Shown here piece by piece: positions 20,295 to 28,769 of a DNA stretch of 64,000 bases. Below the pieces are notes generated by a model, which saw only the letters and a list, made by a program, of their open reading frames with translations, searched no databases and had not been told where the DNA came from. Positions within the stretch are counted from its first letter, which is position 1. Each line of letters begins with the position of its first letter. A program made the position numbers and the translations under genes. The stretch is from the NCBI GenBank assembly GCA_965202735.1, contig OZ241844.1, positions 3,844,001 through 3,908,000 on the forward strand, given 5' to 3'. This DNA is from HK1 sp965202735. Lineage in GTDB: Bacteria; Pseudomonadota; Gammaproteobacteria; HK1.

Positions 20295-22517
20295 ATGACC
20301 GTTGCCAACGCGGAGCCGGTACCTCGGCCTCGTCGTTCCGTTCCGGCGCCTGGAACATCTCTGGTGGCTGCCACGGAGGCATATGCCGTCCATGTCCGCG
20401 CGGCGGTCGAATCCGTGCGGTGCTCTTTCGGTGATCGCGAATCCGTACATGCCGCCTGGACGGACGTGATGGCCAGCCGATGGAGCGGGGAGCCGCTCAC
20501 GGCTTCCGAGCCCCCCGCACTCCGGGCAGCCTGGGCGCTCGTGAGCATGCGCATTGTCGGCCGCAGCATTGGAGCGCTGTCCGCGCGCACCTCGCTGCGT
20601 GATGCAGAGGTCTGGTTCCTCGGGTCCCTGCTCCCGTCGAGCCTGATTTCCGACGGCGTCGGTGAGCTTGCGGACCACGAGGCAGTCGCGGCGCTCGAGG
20701 CAATCCCATACGACGATTCCCTGCGGGACCTGTTGCCATACGTTCTCGATGCTCATGGCCCCGGAAGCAGGGCAAGCGTGATGAAGGACCCGGACACACG
20801 GAAGTCCCGTCGCGCAAAGAGAGCCGGCGGAATCTTCTACACACCGTCGGATGTGGCGGAGTACATCACACGCGAGGTACTCGTCGAGCTCGGCCAGGAG
20901 GTCGAGTCGGCGAGCATTCTCGATCCTGCCTGCGGGTCCGGCGTGTTCCTGCGAGCCGCACTGGATTTCGTCGTGCGACACACACCGGGCCTGGATCGTT
21001 TCGACTTCGTCGAACGCAACCTCTACGGCATCGACATCAACCCTCTGGCCGTCGAGGCCGCCTGTTTCGTCCTGCTTCACGAGTGCCTCCTGTCGCACTG
21101 CGAGCGACAGGAGGGGTCGCCATGGTCGCTGTGGCACCGCATCCGATGCAATCTCTGCGTGGCGGACGCGCTCAGGTTCCAGCGCTCGACGCCGAAAGAC
21201 GATCGGTCCGAATCGCTGACCGCCCTCCGGACGATACTGGCCGACACCTGCGTGCCACCGGCAAGCCGGGGTCTCGACCTGGAGCCGGAGGCTGCGCCAT
21301 TCGATCGAGGCGTAGCTATCGGAAGCGTATTTCCCGCGCTCGCTCAAGGTGCGGATGCCGTCGTGGGCAACCCGCCCTACACAACCATCGGTCCTGGCTG
21401 CGACGCCGCATTTCTCGAACAGCGCTTCGCCTCTCTTGCTGCGGGCAATGCCGCCGGCTCGGACTACTTCCCGGTATTCGTGGAGATGATGTGGAAGCTT
21501 GCCCGGACGGATCGGTGCTCATCGGGAATGGTCGTCCCGCTCTCGATTGCCTGCAGCAACAGAGCCCAGATGAAAGCGGTGCGCCGCGCCGTCATGGGCA
21601 GCGGAGGACGCTGGCGCTTCGCGTTCTTCGATCGAGAGCCGCATGCGCTCTTTGGCGAGGAGGTGAAAACCCGCAACACGATCCTCTTCCGCTGCAAGCA
21701 CGTCGACGAGGCATTCAGGGCTGCGACCATTGAAACCGGTCCGCTGCGCAAGTGGACCAGTCGACAACGGGCACGACTCTTCGACACCATCGACTTTACG
21801 CCGCTGCCCGACAATTCAATCGCGTCCGGCATTCCCAAGCTCTCGGGAGCCGGGGCGGTTGAAGTCTTCCGGCGACTTGCGCGGCAGTCCGCGCGGCTGC
21901 GCGAGATGTGCGCGTTCGTGAGCTCGTGCCGGCCGGAGGACACCGCATCACGAGATCGGACCAATTGCGTTTTCGTCTCGGGTACCGCCTACAACTTTCT
22001 CAACATCTTCCGGACGCATCGCCATCTGCCGCCTCTCCGTGCGCCGTGGAGCTCCAGCACGGTTCATGCCCTGGGCTTCGCCAGCGAGGGTGAAGCTGCG
22101 CGGGCGTTCGCCATCCTCGGCAGCCGTGTCGCTTTCTGGTTGTGGCACGCGACCGGAGACGGATTTCACGTCACGCGAGCATTCGTCATGAGTCTGCCGT
22201 TCAGCGACAGGCTCTTCAGCGAGACCGAAAAAGATGATCTGGCGAGGATCGGAACCCGCTTGTGGAACGAGATTCAGACGCAACAGGTCATCAGCGTCAA
22301 CGGAGGCCGACAGACGGTCGCGTACCGGCCACACGCCAGCAAATGCCTCCGGGACGAGATTGATGCATTACTCCTCGCGGCACTCGACGCAGAGCCGAGC
22401 TTCATCGAATACCTGCGCGCGTTCACACGCTCCGTCCTGACGGTCGATGAGAGTGACGGTACGCGTCGGCGCTTCACCGACTCATTCACCGATGGAGACC
22501 GCCAATGCCTCGGGTAA
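20295..22517 (+). CDS. N6-adenine DNA methyltransferase of a restriction-modification cassette
   Basis: This 740-aa protein has the class-I methyltransferase motifs in gamma order. The SAM-binding motif DPACGSGVFL is near residue 208 and the catalytic NPPY near residue 360, preceded by GGIFYTPSDVAEYI, the usual lead-in of N6-adenine methylases (type I HsdM/Eco57I-like). About 200 N-terminal residues and the long C-terminal part (target recognition) are not recognised. Its ATG at 20295 follows AGGAACCGGAG. Its stop overlaps the next gene by 13 bp, so translation is probably coupled. Base composition and codon use are clearly less GC-biased than in the neighbours, suggesting acquisition by transfer. 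Confidence 0.87.
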   Translation: MTVANAEPVPRPRRSVPAPGTSLVAATEAYAVHVRAAVESVRCSFGDRESVHAAWTDVMASRWSGEPLTASEPPALRAAWALVSMRIVGRSIGALSARTSLRDAEVWFLGSLLPSSLISDGVGELADHEAVAALEAIPYDDSLRDLLPYVLDAHGPGSRASVMKDPDTRKSRRAKRAGGIFYTPSDVAEYITREVLVELGQEVESASILDPACGSGVFLRAALDFVVRHTPGLDRFDFVERNLYGIDINPLAVEAACFVLLHECLLSHCERQEGSPWSLWHRIRCNLCVADALRFQRSTPKDDRSESLTALRTILADTCVPPASRGLDLEPEAAPFDRGVAIGSVFPALAQGADAVVGNPPYTTIGPGCDAAFLEQRFASLAAGNAAGSDYFPVFVEMMWKLARTDRCSSGMVVPLSIACSNRAQMKAVRRAVMGSGGRWRFAFFDREPHALFGEEVKTRNTILFRCKHVDEAFRAATIETGPLRKWTSRQRARLFDTIDFTPLPDNSIASGIPKLSGAGAVEVFRRLARQSARLREMCAFVSSCRPEDTASRDRTNCVFVSGTAYNFLNIFRTHRHLPPLRAPWSSSTVHALGFASEGEAARAFAILGSRVAFWLWHATGDGFHVTRAFVMSLPFSDRLFSETEKDDLARIGTRLWNEIQTQQVISVNGGRQTVAYRPHASKCLRDEIDALLLAALDAEPSFIEYLRAFTRSVLTVDESDGTRRRFTDSFTDGDRQCLG

Positions 22518-23392
22518 CCGACGCCGTCAAGATAAAGAGCAAGCTGTCCAGGGAGGAATGGCGCGAGTACACCAAGACCGTATGGCACATCGCGAACGTT
22601 TCTCACGACGAGCACCCCGCCGTCTTCCCGGTCGAGATTCCGCATCGCCTGATCAAGCTCTTCAGTTGGCACGGCGAGACCGTCCTCGATCCGTTCGCCG
22701 GCGTCGGTACGACAGCCGCAGCCGGCGTACCGCTCGGACGCAAGGTGGTCTGCGTCGATCAGAGCAGGAAGTACACCAACATCATCCGTCGTGACTGCGG
22801 TCACTTGACGAATGGCGGGTTGACTGCCACGGATCTGATGGACGTCGTCCATGGCGACAGCCGGGACCTCTCGTTCATCGAGGACGGTTCCGTCTCCCTG
22901 GTCGTCTCCAGCCCGCCATACTGGAACAAGGCCCACTACGGCACGGCGCGCGCGAACCTCGGCAAGGTGACCGGCTACAGCCGTTTCCTGCAAGAGATAC
23001 GACCTGTTTTCGAGGAGTGCTTCCGAGTCCTCCGCCCCGGCCGCAAGTGCTGTCTGGTGACGGCCAACGTGAACCAGCACACCGACCATGGCCTGCTGAC
23101 CTTCCCTCTCGCTTCGGACTTCGGCGCCATCCTCCGAGAAATCGGATTCGTCATGGTCACCGAGATTATCTGGTCGAAGGACGGGACGGGTGGACGGTGG
23201 GGCTCGGCGAACGGGCAACGGCCGATCTTCGGGAGCTATCCCTATCCGCCGAACTTCCTTTTCAAGAACGTCCATGAGTACATTCTCGTCTTCTCGAAGC
23301 CACCTGCAAGGAAGTCAAGGGGTCCCAAGGTCATCCCGTACCATGAGTTGATGGCTGAACCCTCACGTCCCGCAAGGGAGAGAGTCAGGTAG
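22505..23392 (+). CDS. Second DNA methyltransferase (DPFAGVGTT / SPPYW type)
   Basis: This 295-aa protein has motif I DPFAGVGTTAAAG near residue 62 and the catalytic SPPYW near residue 136. SPPY is typical of N4-cytosine or some N6-adenine methylases. Motif I precedes motif IV, the reverse of many DPFxGxGTT enzymes, so it may be circularly permuted. It starts within the end of the first methylase gene and is followed after 15 bp by the PLD-type nuclease. Two methylases beside one nuclease fit an asymmetric recognition site that needs one enzyme per strand. Base modified: not determinable here. Confidence 0.85.
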   Translation: MPRVTDAVKIKSKLSREEWREYTKTVWHIANVSHDEHPAVFPVEIPHRLIKLFSWHGETVLDPFAGVGTTAAAGVPLGRKVVCVDQSRKYTNIIRRDCGHLTNGGLTATDLMDVVHGDSRDLSFIEDGSVSLVVSSPPYWNKAHYGTARANLGKVTGYSRFLQEIRPVFEECFRVLRPGRKCCLVTANVNQHTDHGLLTFPLASDFGAILREIGFVMVTEIIWSKDGTGGRWGSANGQRPIFGSYPYPPNFLFKNVHEYILVFSKPPARKSRGPKVIPYHELMAEPSRPARERVR

Positions 23393-23407
23393 CTGAAGGA
23401 GACAGCG

Positions 23408-24511
23408 ATGGACTGCGAATTCCATCTCCAGGATCCTGCGCGATCGGATCCCGTCTATCTGCTCGAGTCGATTCTCGATGCATCTCGCGGCGCGGTCTCG
23501 TGTACGGGGATGTTCGCCTTCGCGTCACGAACCGGGGTCGATTCATTGATCGCCGATCCCGAAATCAAGGGATTTCTGCGCAAGTCGGCGATGTCCCTGG
23601 TCGTCGGTATCGACGCGGTGACCAATCGCGACGCACTCGTCCGGCTTCAGGAGCTCGAGCAGGCGAACAAGCACTTGAGTATTCGGGTCTTCTGGAATCC
23701 GACGAGCGGCCTGTTCCATCCCAAGATCGCACGGTTCAGGTATCCGGATGGTGGTCAGTCGATGATCGTCGGCTCCGGCAACCTTACGCTCGGTGGGCTT
23801 CGCCAGAACTTCGAGGCATTCAGCGTGATGCGGGTCAAGGCCCACGAATGCCTGGACACCTCGTCGCTGGATCGCTTTCTGGTCGAGCATCAAGCCAACT
23901 TGCGCCCTATCGACAATGAGGCTCTCGATCGCGCTGCGCAAAACATCACGCACGCCCCCCGTCGTCGGCCGATCACTGAATCGGAAACCCCTGCTCCGTG
24001 CGACGATATCGAGCTGCCTGCCGGCGGCACCGATCGATTCCTCGTGGCTCAAGTGCCCAAGGCAGGTGGGCGATGGCACCAGATTCACTTCAATGCCGAC
24101 GTGATCGAGCAGTTCTTCCGAGTACGGCCAGACTCGACCCAACGAGTCTATCTCGTTGAATGTCGTCAGGACGGGAGCTTCGCGGAGCAGGAAGTGCGCC
24201 CGTGCGTCTACAGCCCGGCCAACAGGAATTACAAGATAGAGATCGCTTCACATCGAGGAGTGCACTACCCGAACACCGGAAGGCCCGTCGCCGTCTACCG
24301 TGAGCTCCAGGCGCGCTCGTTTGCATACATGCTTCTGATGCCGGGCGACCCCGGTCATGACGAAATGTACGCGTTGACCGAGCGCGTCCCGAACATTGGC
24401 AGGGGAAGACCCCGGGTGATTGCGACCGGCACCGACATTCGCAGCTCCTGGACTGCATGTCCGCTTCTCACGGCAATCGCCGGGAATGTCGGACACGGGT
24501 CGACGGTCTGA
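23408..24511 (+). CDS. PLD-family restriction endonuclease (NgoFVII/BfiI-like)
   Basis: This 367-aa protein has an N-terminal phospholipase-D-type nuclease domain with one HKD half-motif. HPKIARFR begins near residue 103, followed by IVGSGNLTLGG near residue 119. One motif per chain implies a dimeric, metal-independent nuclease as in BfiI. The C-terminal half (from about residue 210: FLVAQVPKAGGRWHQIHFN) resembles the B3-like DNA-binding part of NgoFVII-family enzymes. Position directly after two methylases, AAGGAGA before the ATG, and shared lower GC content all support a restriction role. Recognition sequence unknown. Confidence 0.82.
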   Translation: MDCEFHLQDPARSDPVYLLESILDASRGAVSCTGMFAFASRTGVDSLIADPEIKGFLRKSAMSLVVGIDAVTNRDALVRLQELEQANKHLSIRVFWNPTSGLFHPKIARFRYPDGGQSMIVGSGNLTLGGLRQNFEAFSVMRVKAHECLDTSSLDRFLVEHQANLRPIDNEALDRAAQNITHAPRRRPITESETPAPCDDIELPAGGTDRFLVAQVPKAGGRWHQIHFNADVIEQFFRVRPDSTQRVYLVECRQDGSFAEQEVRPCVYSPANRNYKIEIASHRGVHYPNTGRPVAVYRELQARSFAYMLLMPGDPGHDEMYALTERVPNIGRGRPRVIATGTDIRSSWTACPLLTAIAGNVGHGSTV

Positions 24512-24976
24512 CCACCGGTACACCCAGTCCCGGTTCCCGGCCCCGGCTTCGCACCGGAGCGATTCAGGCCCTCCAGAAGGCGTCGGCCGCGGCGACATCC
24601 ACGTCCCCTGCACCAGGGTCGCGTATCTCATCCGGTCAGCGACCGCGAGGCATACGGAGCCATGTTTCCCCGTCATGGTGTGAAACAATTTTCGTCGGGC
24701 GGCACTGTCGCAGTCTTCTCGGGCAAGCACGGCAGCCTGTGGCGATCCTCGCCGTAGTCCCGCCGCGACGATCCGGTGCGGATCGAAGGACGCGCGGACG
24801 GCATGGGCAAAATCGAAGCCGCGCCGCACGAAACGGGCATTTCCTGGCATCGTCCCATTCGAAATTCGAGTTCCACACCCAGGCAGCGCGCCTCTCGACG
24901 CTCGCGGCACGCGAGCGCCGCATCGGGAACATCGGACCCCCCGCACGCCACGGACCGGGCCCTCGGTGGGCGCTCC
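24512..24976. other. Gene-free 465-bp stretch downstream of the restriction cassette
   Basis: No supported coding sequence in either direction. A minus-strand frame near 24760-24850 reads SFDPHRIVAAGL, vaguely like the C-terminal end of FAD-linked oxidases, but nothing around it supports a gene. GC content rises back to the chromosomal level towards the PmbA gene, so the boundary of the transferred cassette probably lies here. Confidence 0.5.
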
Positions 24977-26335
24977 TCAGTTCCCGGCGATTGTCATCTG
25001 CTCGACGAGGATGGATCCGATGCGGATGGCGCCCCGGGCGTCGACATCGGCACCGACCTCGCGGATGCCGAGGAACATGTCCGCGAGGTTCCCCGCGATG
25101 GTGATCTCCTCCACCGGATACGCGATCTCCCCGCCTTCGACCCAGAAGCCGGCGGCGCCGCGCGAGTAGTCGCCGGTCACGATGTTGATGCCCATGCCCA
25201 TGAGCTCGGTGACCAGCAGCCCGGTATCCATCTCGGCCAGCAACGCTTCGAGCGACTTCGGTCCGGCGTCGACCGTCAGGTTGTGGACGCCCCCCGCGTT
25301 GCCGGTGGTGGACATGCCGAGCTTGCGCGCCGAATAGCTGTCGAGGACGTAGCTCTGGAGCACCCCGCCGGTGACGAGGTCGCGGGGTGAAGTCGCCACG
25401 CCCTCGCCGTCGAACGCGGCGCTCGCGAGCGCCCCGCGCAGATGCGGCTGCTCGTGGATGCGCAGGTGGTCGGCCATCACCCGTTCGCCGAGCCGATCGA
25501 CGAGGAAGCTCGCCTTGCGGTAGAGGTTCGCGCCTCGGATCGCGGCTACTAAATGGCCGATGACGCCGCGCGCGATGCCCGCTTCGTAGAGCACCGGGGC
25601 GGTGCGCGTGTCGAGCTTGCGCGCCCCGAGCCGGCGGACGGTGCGTTTCGCCGCGGTCAGGCCGACCTGCGGCCCGGCCTCGAGCCGGGCGGGGTCGCGC
25701 GCCGCCGAGTACCAGTAGTCGCGCTGCATCCCCGAGGAATCCTCGGCGATGACGACGCAGCTCAGGCTGTTGCGGCTGCTCGAGTAGCCTTCCAGGAAGC
25801 CGTGGGAATTGCCGTAGACGTAGTCCCCGTCGTGCCGGGAGACGGATGCGCCGTCGGAGTTGGTGATGCGCGAGTCGTGGTCGCGGGCCGCGGTCTCGGT
25901 CTCGAGCGCGAGGGCGATCGCCTCCCCGGCGTCGATGGCCCACGGATGGAACAGGCCGAGGTCGGGCGGGTCGGCCGCCATCCGTTCGGGGTCGGCGAGC
26001 CCGGAGAACTCGTCCTGCGCGGTGTGGCGCGCGATCCGGCACGCCGCCTCCACCGTCTCGTGCACCGCGGAGGGCGTGAAGTCCGTGCTGCCCGCCGAGC
26101 CCTTGCTGTTACCGAAGTACACGGTGACGCCGAGGCTGTTGTCCCTCGTGTGCTCGATGGTCTCGACCTCCCCGAGCCTGACGTTGACGTCGAGGCCCGC
26201 GGTCCGGCTGATCGCGGCCTCCGACGCGCTCGCGCCCTTGCGGCGGGCGGTTTCGATGGCCAGTGCGGTGATCTCGCGCAATGAGTCGAGATCCGGTTCG
26301 TACGGACCACTGGCGCTGGTGTTCTCGTCGTTCAT
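24977..26335 (-). CDS. pmbA: TldE/PmbA family metalloprotease subunit
   Basis: This 452-aa protein matches PmbA/TldE in length and motifs: early GLDVNVRLGEVETIEH, central YSARKLGMSTTGNAGG and the conserved C-terminal MGMGINIVTGDYSRGAAGFWVEGG. TldD-TldE is a heterodimeric peptidase that processes modified peptides and antitoxin CcdA. TldE lacks the zinc ligands and acts as partner, so a tldD gene should exist elsewhere. The ATG at 26335 (MNDENTSASG) was chosen over a much longer upstream extension because the latter is low-complexity Arg/Pro sequence. Confidence 0.93.
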   Translation of the reverse strand: MNDENTSASGPYEPDLDSLREITALAIETARRKGASASEAAISRTAGLDVNVRLGEVETIEHTRDNSLGVTVYFGNSKGSAGSTDFTPSAVHETVEAACRIARHTAQDEFSGLADPERMAADPPDLGLFHPWAIDAGEAIALALETETAARDHDSRITNSDGASVSRHDGDYVYGNSHGFLEGYSSSRNSLSCVVIAEDSSGMQRDYWYSAARDPARLEAGPQVGLTAAKRTVRRLGARKLDTRTAPVLYEAGIARGVIGHLVAAIRGANLYRKASFLVDRLGERVMADHLRIHEQPHLRGALASAAFDGEGVATSPRDLVTGGVLQSYVLDSYSARKLGMSTTGNAGGVHNLTVDAGPKSLEALLAEMDTGLLVTELMGMGINIVTGDYSRGAAGFWVEGGEIAYPVEEITIAGNLADMFLGIREVGADVDARGAIRIGSILVEQMTIAGN

Positions 26336-26666
26336 TCGGGCTGTTCGCACGGTGGGAGCTTGATGGAGGGACGGGATTCTAATCGCAATTCTTCGATCCC
26401 CGATGCAAACGGGCGCGGAAGCGCGAAATCGGCCGGTGCCGCGCCGGCCCGTGCGGTGCGTGTCCGGGCGGCTGTCCGATGGCGGATCGCGCACCTGGCC
26501 GCCCGTCGGGAACAGGAGCGGAGGCGAGGCGGCGGTCGGACGCCGACTTGATCGAGTCCCCCCACCCGCGGGGCGGGGCGGCGGCCGGAGGAAGGCGTCG
26601 GACGGGCACTGGTTCGGTCGAGCCTCTACCTGCGGGGCGAGGCGTCGGACGGACGCTGGCCCGGTG
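26336..26666. other. Gene-free spacer with short direct repeats
   Basis: The 331-bp spacer separates pmbA from the SDR gene. The segment GGCGTCGGACGG followed by C-CTGG occurs twice about 55 bp apart (near 26594 and 26648), and a related GTCGGACGCC lies near 26534. It appears to be decayed tandem duplication. No gene or RNA was recognised. Confidence 0.5.
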
Positions 26667-27431
26667 TCACCTCGGCTGCATCCGGATGGCGCCGTCGAGG
26701 CGGATGACGGAGCCGTTGAGCATCGGATTGGCGGCGATGTGCGCAACCAGCTCGGCAAACTCTTCCGGATGGCCGAGCCGGCGGGGAAACGGCGCCGACG
26801 CGGCGAGGCTCTCCCGGACCTCGGCGGGCAGCCCGGCCAGCATCGGTGTTTCCATCAGGCCCGGGGCGATGGTCATGACCCGGATGCCGAGTCCCGCGAG
26901 ATCCCTCGCCACCGGCAGGGTCATGCCCACCAGGCCGCCCTTCGACGCCGCGTAGGCCGCCTGGCCGATCTGCCCCTCGTACGCGGCGACGGAGGCGGTG
27001 GCGATCATGACCCCGCGTTCGCCGGTCTCGTTCACCGGGTCCAGGCCGGCCATGTCCGCGGCGCACACGCGCATGACGTTGAAGGTACCGACCAGGTTGA
27101 CCTCGACCACCCGCCTGAATCCGTCGAGCGGCGCCGGCCCGTCCCGCCCGACGATGCGCTGCGCGGGCGCGATGCCGGCGCAGTTCACGCAGACGCGCGC
27201 GGCGCCGTGCGCAGCGCGGGCGCGGGCGATCGCGTCCTCCACGCCAGCGGCATCGGAGACGTCGCAGGCGAGGCCGAGGCCGCCGACCTCGGCGCCGACC
27301 GCTCCCGCAGCCGCTTCGTCCACGTCCAGCACCGTGACCTTCGCGCCGGCCACGGCGAGCCGGCGCGCGGTCGCCGCCCCCATGCCCGAGCCGCCGCCGG
27401 TGACGACGGCCGGATGTCCTTCGATGTTCAT
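26667..27431 (-). CDS. Short-chain dehydrogenase (3-hydroxyacyl-CoA dehydrogenase type 2-like)
   Basis: This 254-aa protein is a classical SDR. The NAD-binding motif TGGGSGMG lies near residues 11-18, NCAG near residue 88, and the catalytic YAASK with Ser upstream (ATASVAAYEG) near residues 145-165. The combination APGLMETPM and FPRRLGHPEEFAELVAHI near the C-terminus is typical of HSD17B10/type-2 3-hydroxyacyl-CoA dehydrogenases acting on short branched acyl-CoAs. That would fit the acyl-CoA mutase and MmsB genes in the window, but exact substrate is inference. Confidence 0.88.
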   Translation of the reverse strand: MNIEGHPAVVTGGGSGMGAATARRLAVAGAKVTVLDVDEAAAGAVGAEVGGLGLACDVSDAAGVEDAIARARAAHGAARVCVNCAGIAPAQRIVGRDGPAPLDGFRRVVEVNLVGTFNVMRVCAADMAGLDPVNETGERGVMIATASVAAYEGQIGQAAYAASKGGLVGMTLPVARDLAGLGIRVMTIAPGLMETPMLAGLPAEVRESLAASAPFPRRLGHPEEFAELVAHIAANPMLNGSVIRLDGAIRMQPR

Positions 27432-27557
27432 GTCGATACCCGTCCTGTCGATACCCGGCTCCCCGCGGTCGTGGCGTCCCGGGCGGCGCGCCAGCCGGTA
27501 TTTTCGACTCGCCGCACACTGCGTCCGGCCCCGGTGGAGCGCCGGTGGCCGGCGCGT

Positions 27558-28271
27558 TCAGGGCAGCACGATGGCCGGCAGCTCGTCGAGGGTCCGGATC
27601 TCTGCGTCGGGCGCGTCCGGCAGGCGTTCGCGTGCCTGGCCGAACCGGTTGCACCACGCGACGCGGAACCCGAAGGTCGCCGCCGCCGCCGCGTCCCACG
27701 CGTTCGACGACTGGAAGCTCACCTGTCCGCGCCCGACCTCGAGCTCGTCCATGGCGAGCTGGTAGACCTCGGGCGACGGCTTGTACATGCCCAGCTCGTC
27801 GACCGAGATGACCGCGTCCAGCAGAGCGCCGATCCCGGCGTTGTCCACCGCCGCTTCCAGCATCATCGGCGAGCCGTTCGAAAGAATGGCGTTGCGCAGG
27901 CCGGCCTCCCTGAGGGCGCCCAGCACCCCCGGCACCTCGGGGTAGCAGTCGAGCTCCAGGTAGGCGTGGAGGAGGTCGTCGCGCAGCGCCGCGTCGCCGA
28001 CTCCGTGGGCGTCGAGCGCGTAGTCGAGACCGTCCGCCGTGACCCGCCAGAAATCGACGTAGCGGTCGAGGATGGTGCGCTGCCAAGTGTACTCGAGCTG
28101 CTTGGCGCGCCACGTCCCGGACACCGCGTCGGCGCTGTCGCCGAGCCTCGGGCGGTGCCTTCCCACCGCCGAGTGCACGTCGAACAGCGTGCCGTACGCG
28201 TCGAAGACGCAGGCCGTGATTCCGATGAACCTCGTCAATGTCGTCACTCCCTCACCATGTACTTTCACCAT
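27558..28271 (-). CDS. Haloacid dehalogenase, type II (HAD superfamily)
   Basis: The protein is about 237 aa from the ATG at 28271. The nucleophile aspartate is in CVFDAYGTLFD, motif II is LSNGSP, and the catalytic lysine is in MYKPSPEVY. SFQSSNAWDAAAA matches the SxNxWD motif that marks L-2-haloacid dehalogenases rather than general HAD phosphatases, so hydrolysis of 2-haloalkanoates is likely. The start is uncertain. A 13-bp tandem duplication and a copy of the HIT gene end lie here. A TTG at 28238 with GAGGGAG eight bases upstream, or a GTG at 28247, may be used instead. Confidence 0.87.
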   Translation of the reverse strand: MVKVHGEGVTTLTRFIGITACVFDAYGTLFDVHSAVGRHRPRLGDSADAVSGTWRAKQLEYTWQRTILDRYVDFWRVTADGLDYALDAHGVGDAALRDDLLHAYLELDCYPEVPGVLGALREAGLRNAILSNGSPMMLEAAVDNAGIGALLDAVISVDELGMYKPSPEVYQLAMDELEVGRGQVSFQSSNAWDAAAAATFGFRVAWCNRFGQARERLPDAPDAEIRTLDELPAIVLP

Positions 28272-28279
28272 GTACTTTC
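28254..28279 (-). repeat. 13-bp tandem repeat at the dehalogenase start, part of a diverged copy of the HIT gene end
   Basis: The unit ACCATGTACTTTC is present twice. The surrounding minus-strand sequence, from GCATCCG onwards through GTACATGGTGA, resembles the end of the HIT gene around 28337-28372 (GCATCCGCGTGTGG then GTACGTGGTGAGG). The dehalogenase leader therefore looks like a duplicate of the neighbouring gene terminus. Confidence 0.65.
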
Positions 28280-28349
28280 GGACCCACCCCCGGATGCGTC
28301 GGCCGGACGCGAGCGGACCCCGCGGGCCGGGCCTCCTCACCACGTACCT

Positions 28350-28769
28350 TCACATCCACACGCGGATGCGCTCGGCGAGCCGGCCGATGGCATCGATGTC
28401 CCCGAGCTTCAGCCCCCAGTTCATCGCGAGCCCGTCGTCCTCGACCCGGGGCAGGACGTGCACGTGGAAGTGCATCACCGACTGCGCGGCCGCGGCGCCG
28501 TTGCACTGCACGAGATTGAGTCCGTCCGGGTCCAGCGTGCGCGCCAGCGCCGCCGCCACCTTCTTTGCGGTCACCGAGGTGCGGGCGAGCGCCTCGTCGG
28601 GCACCGCGTACAGGTCGGGCGCGTGCGCCCTGGGAATGACCAGCGCGTGGCCCTCGCTGGCCGGGTTGATGTCCATGAACGCGAGCGTCGCTTCGTCCTC
28701 GAACAGCTTGAACGAAGGGATCTCGCCCGCGACGATCTTGCAGAACACGCAGTCCGGGTCACGCCGCAT
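28350..28769 (-). CDS. HIT family nucleotide-binding protein
   Basis: This 139-aa protein has the histidine triad HFHVHVLP, with His100, His102 and His104, of nucleoside-phosphoramidase-type HIT proteins (HinT group). CVFCKI at residues 7-12 supplies the two N-terminal cysteines often used for zinc. Likely a purine nucleoside phosphoramidate hydrolase in the cytosol; physiological substrate unknown. Its ATG at 28769 overlaps the end of the upstream NRDE gene by 11 bp, indicating translational coupling. Confidence 0.93.
   Translation of the reverse strand: MRRDPDCVFCKIVAGEIPSFKLFEDEATLAFMDINPASEGHALVIPRAHAPDLYAVPDEALARTSVTAKKVAAALARTLDPDGLNLVQCNGAAAAQSVMHFHVHVLPRVEDDGLAMNWGLKLGDIDAIGRLAERIRVWM

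Noticed and set aside
24512..24976. Minus-strand frame near 24248-24946 considered as a remnant FAD-linked oxidase.
   Set aside because: Only about ten residues (SFDPHRIVAAGL) look familiar, the frame overlaps the restriction nuclease gene and there is no supporting context.
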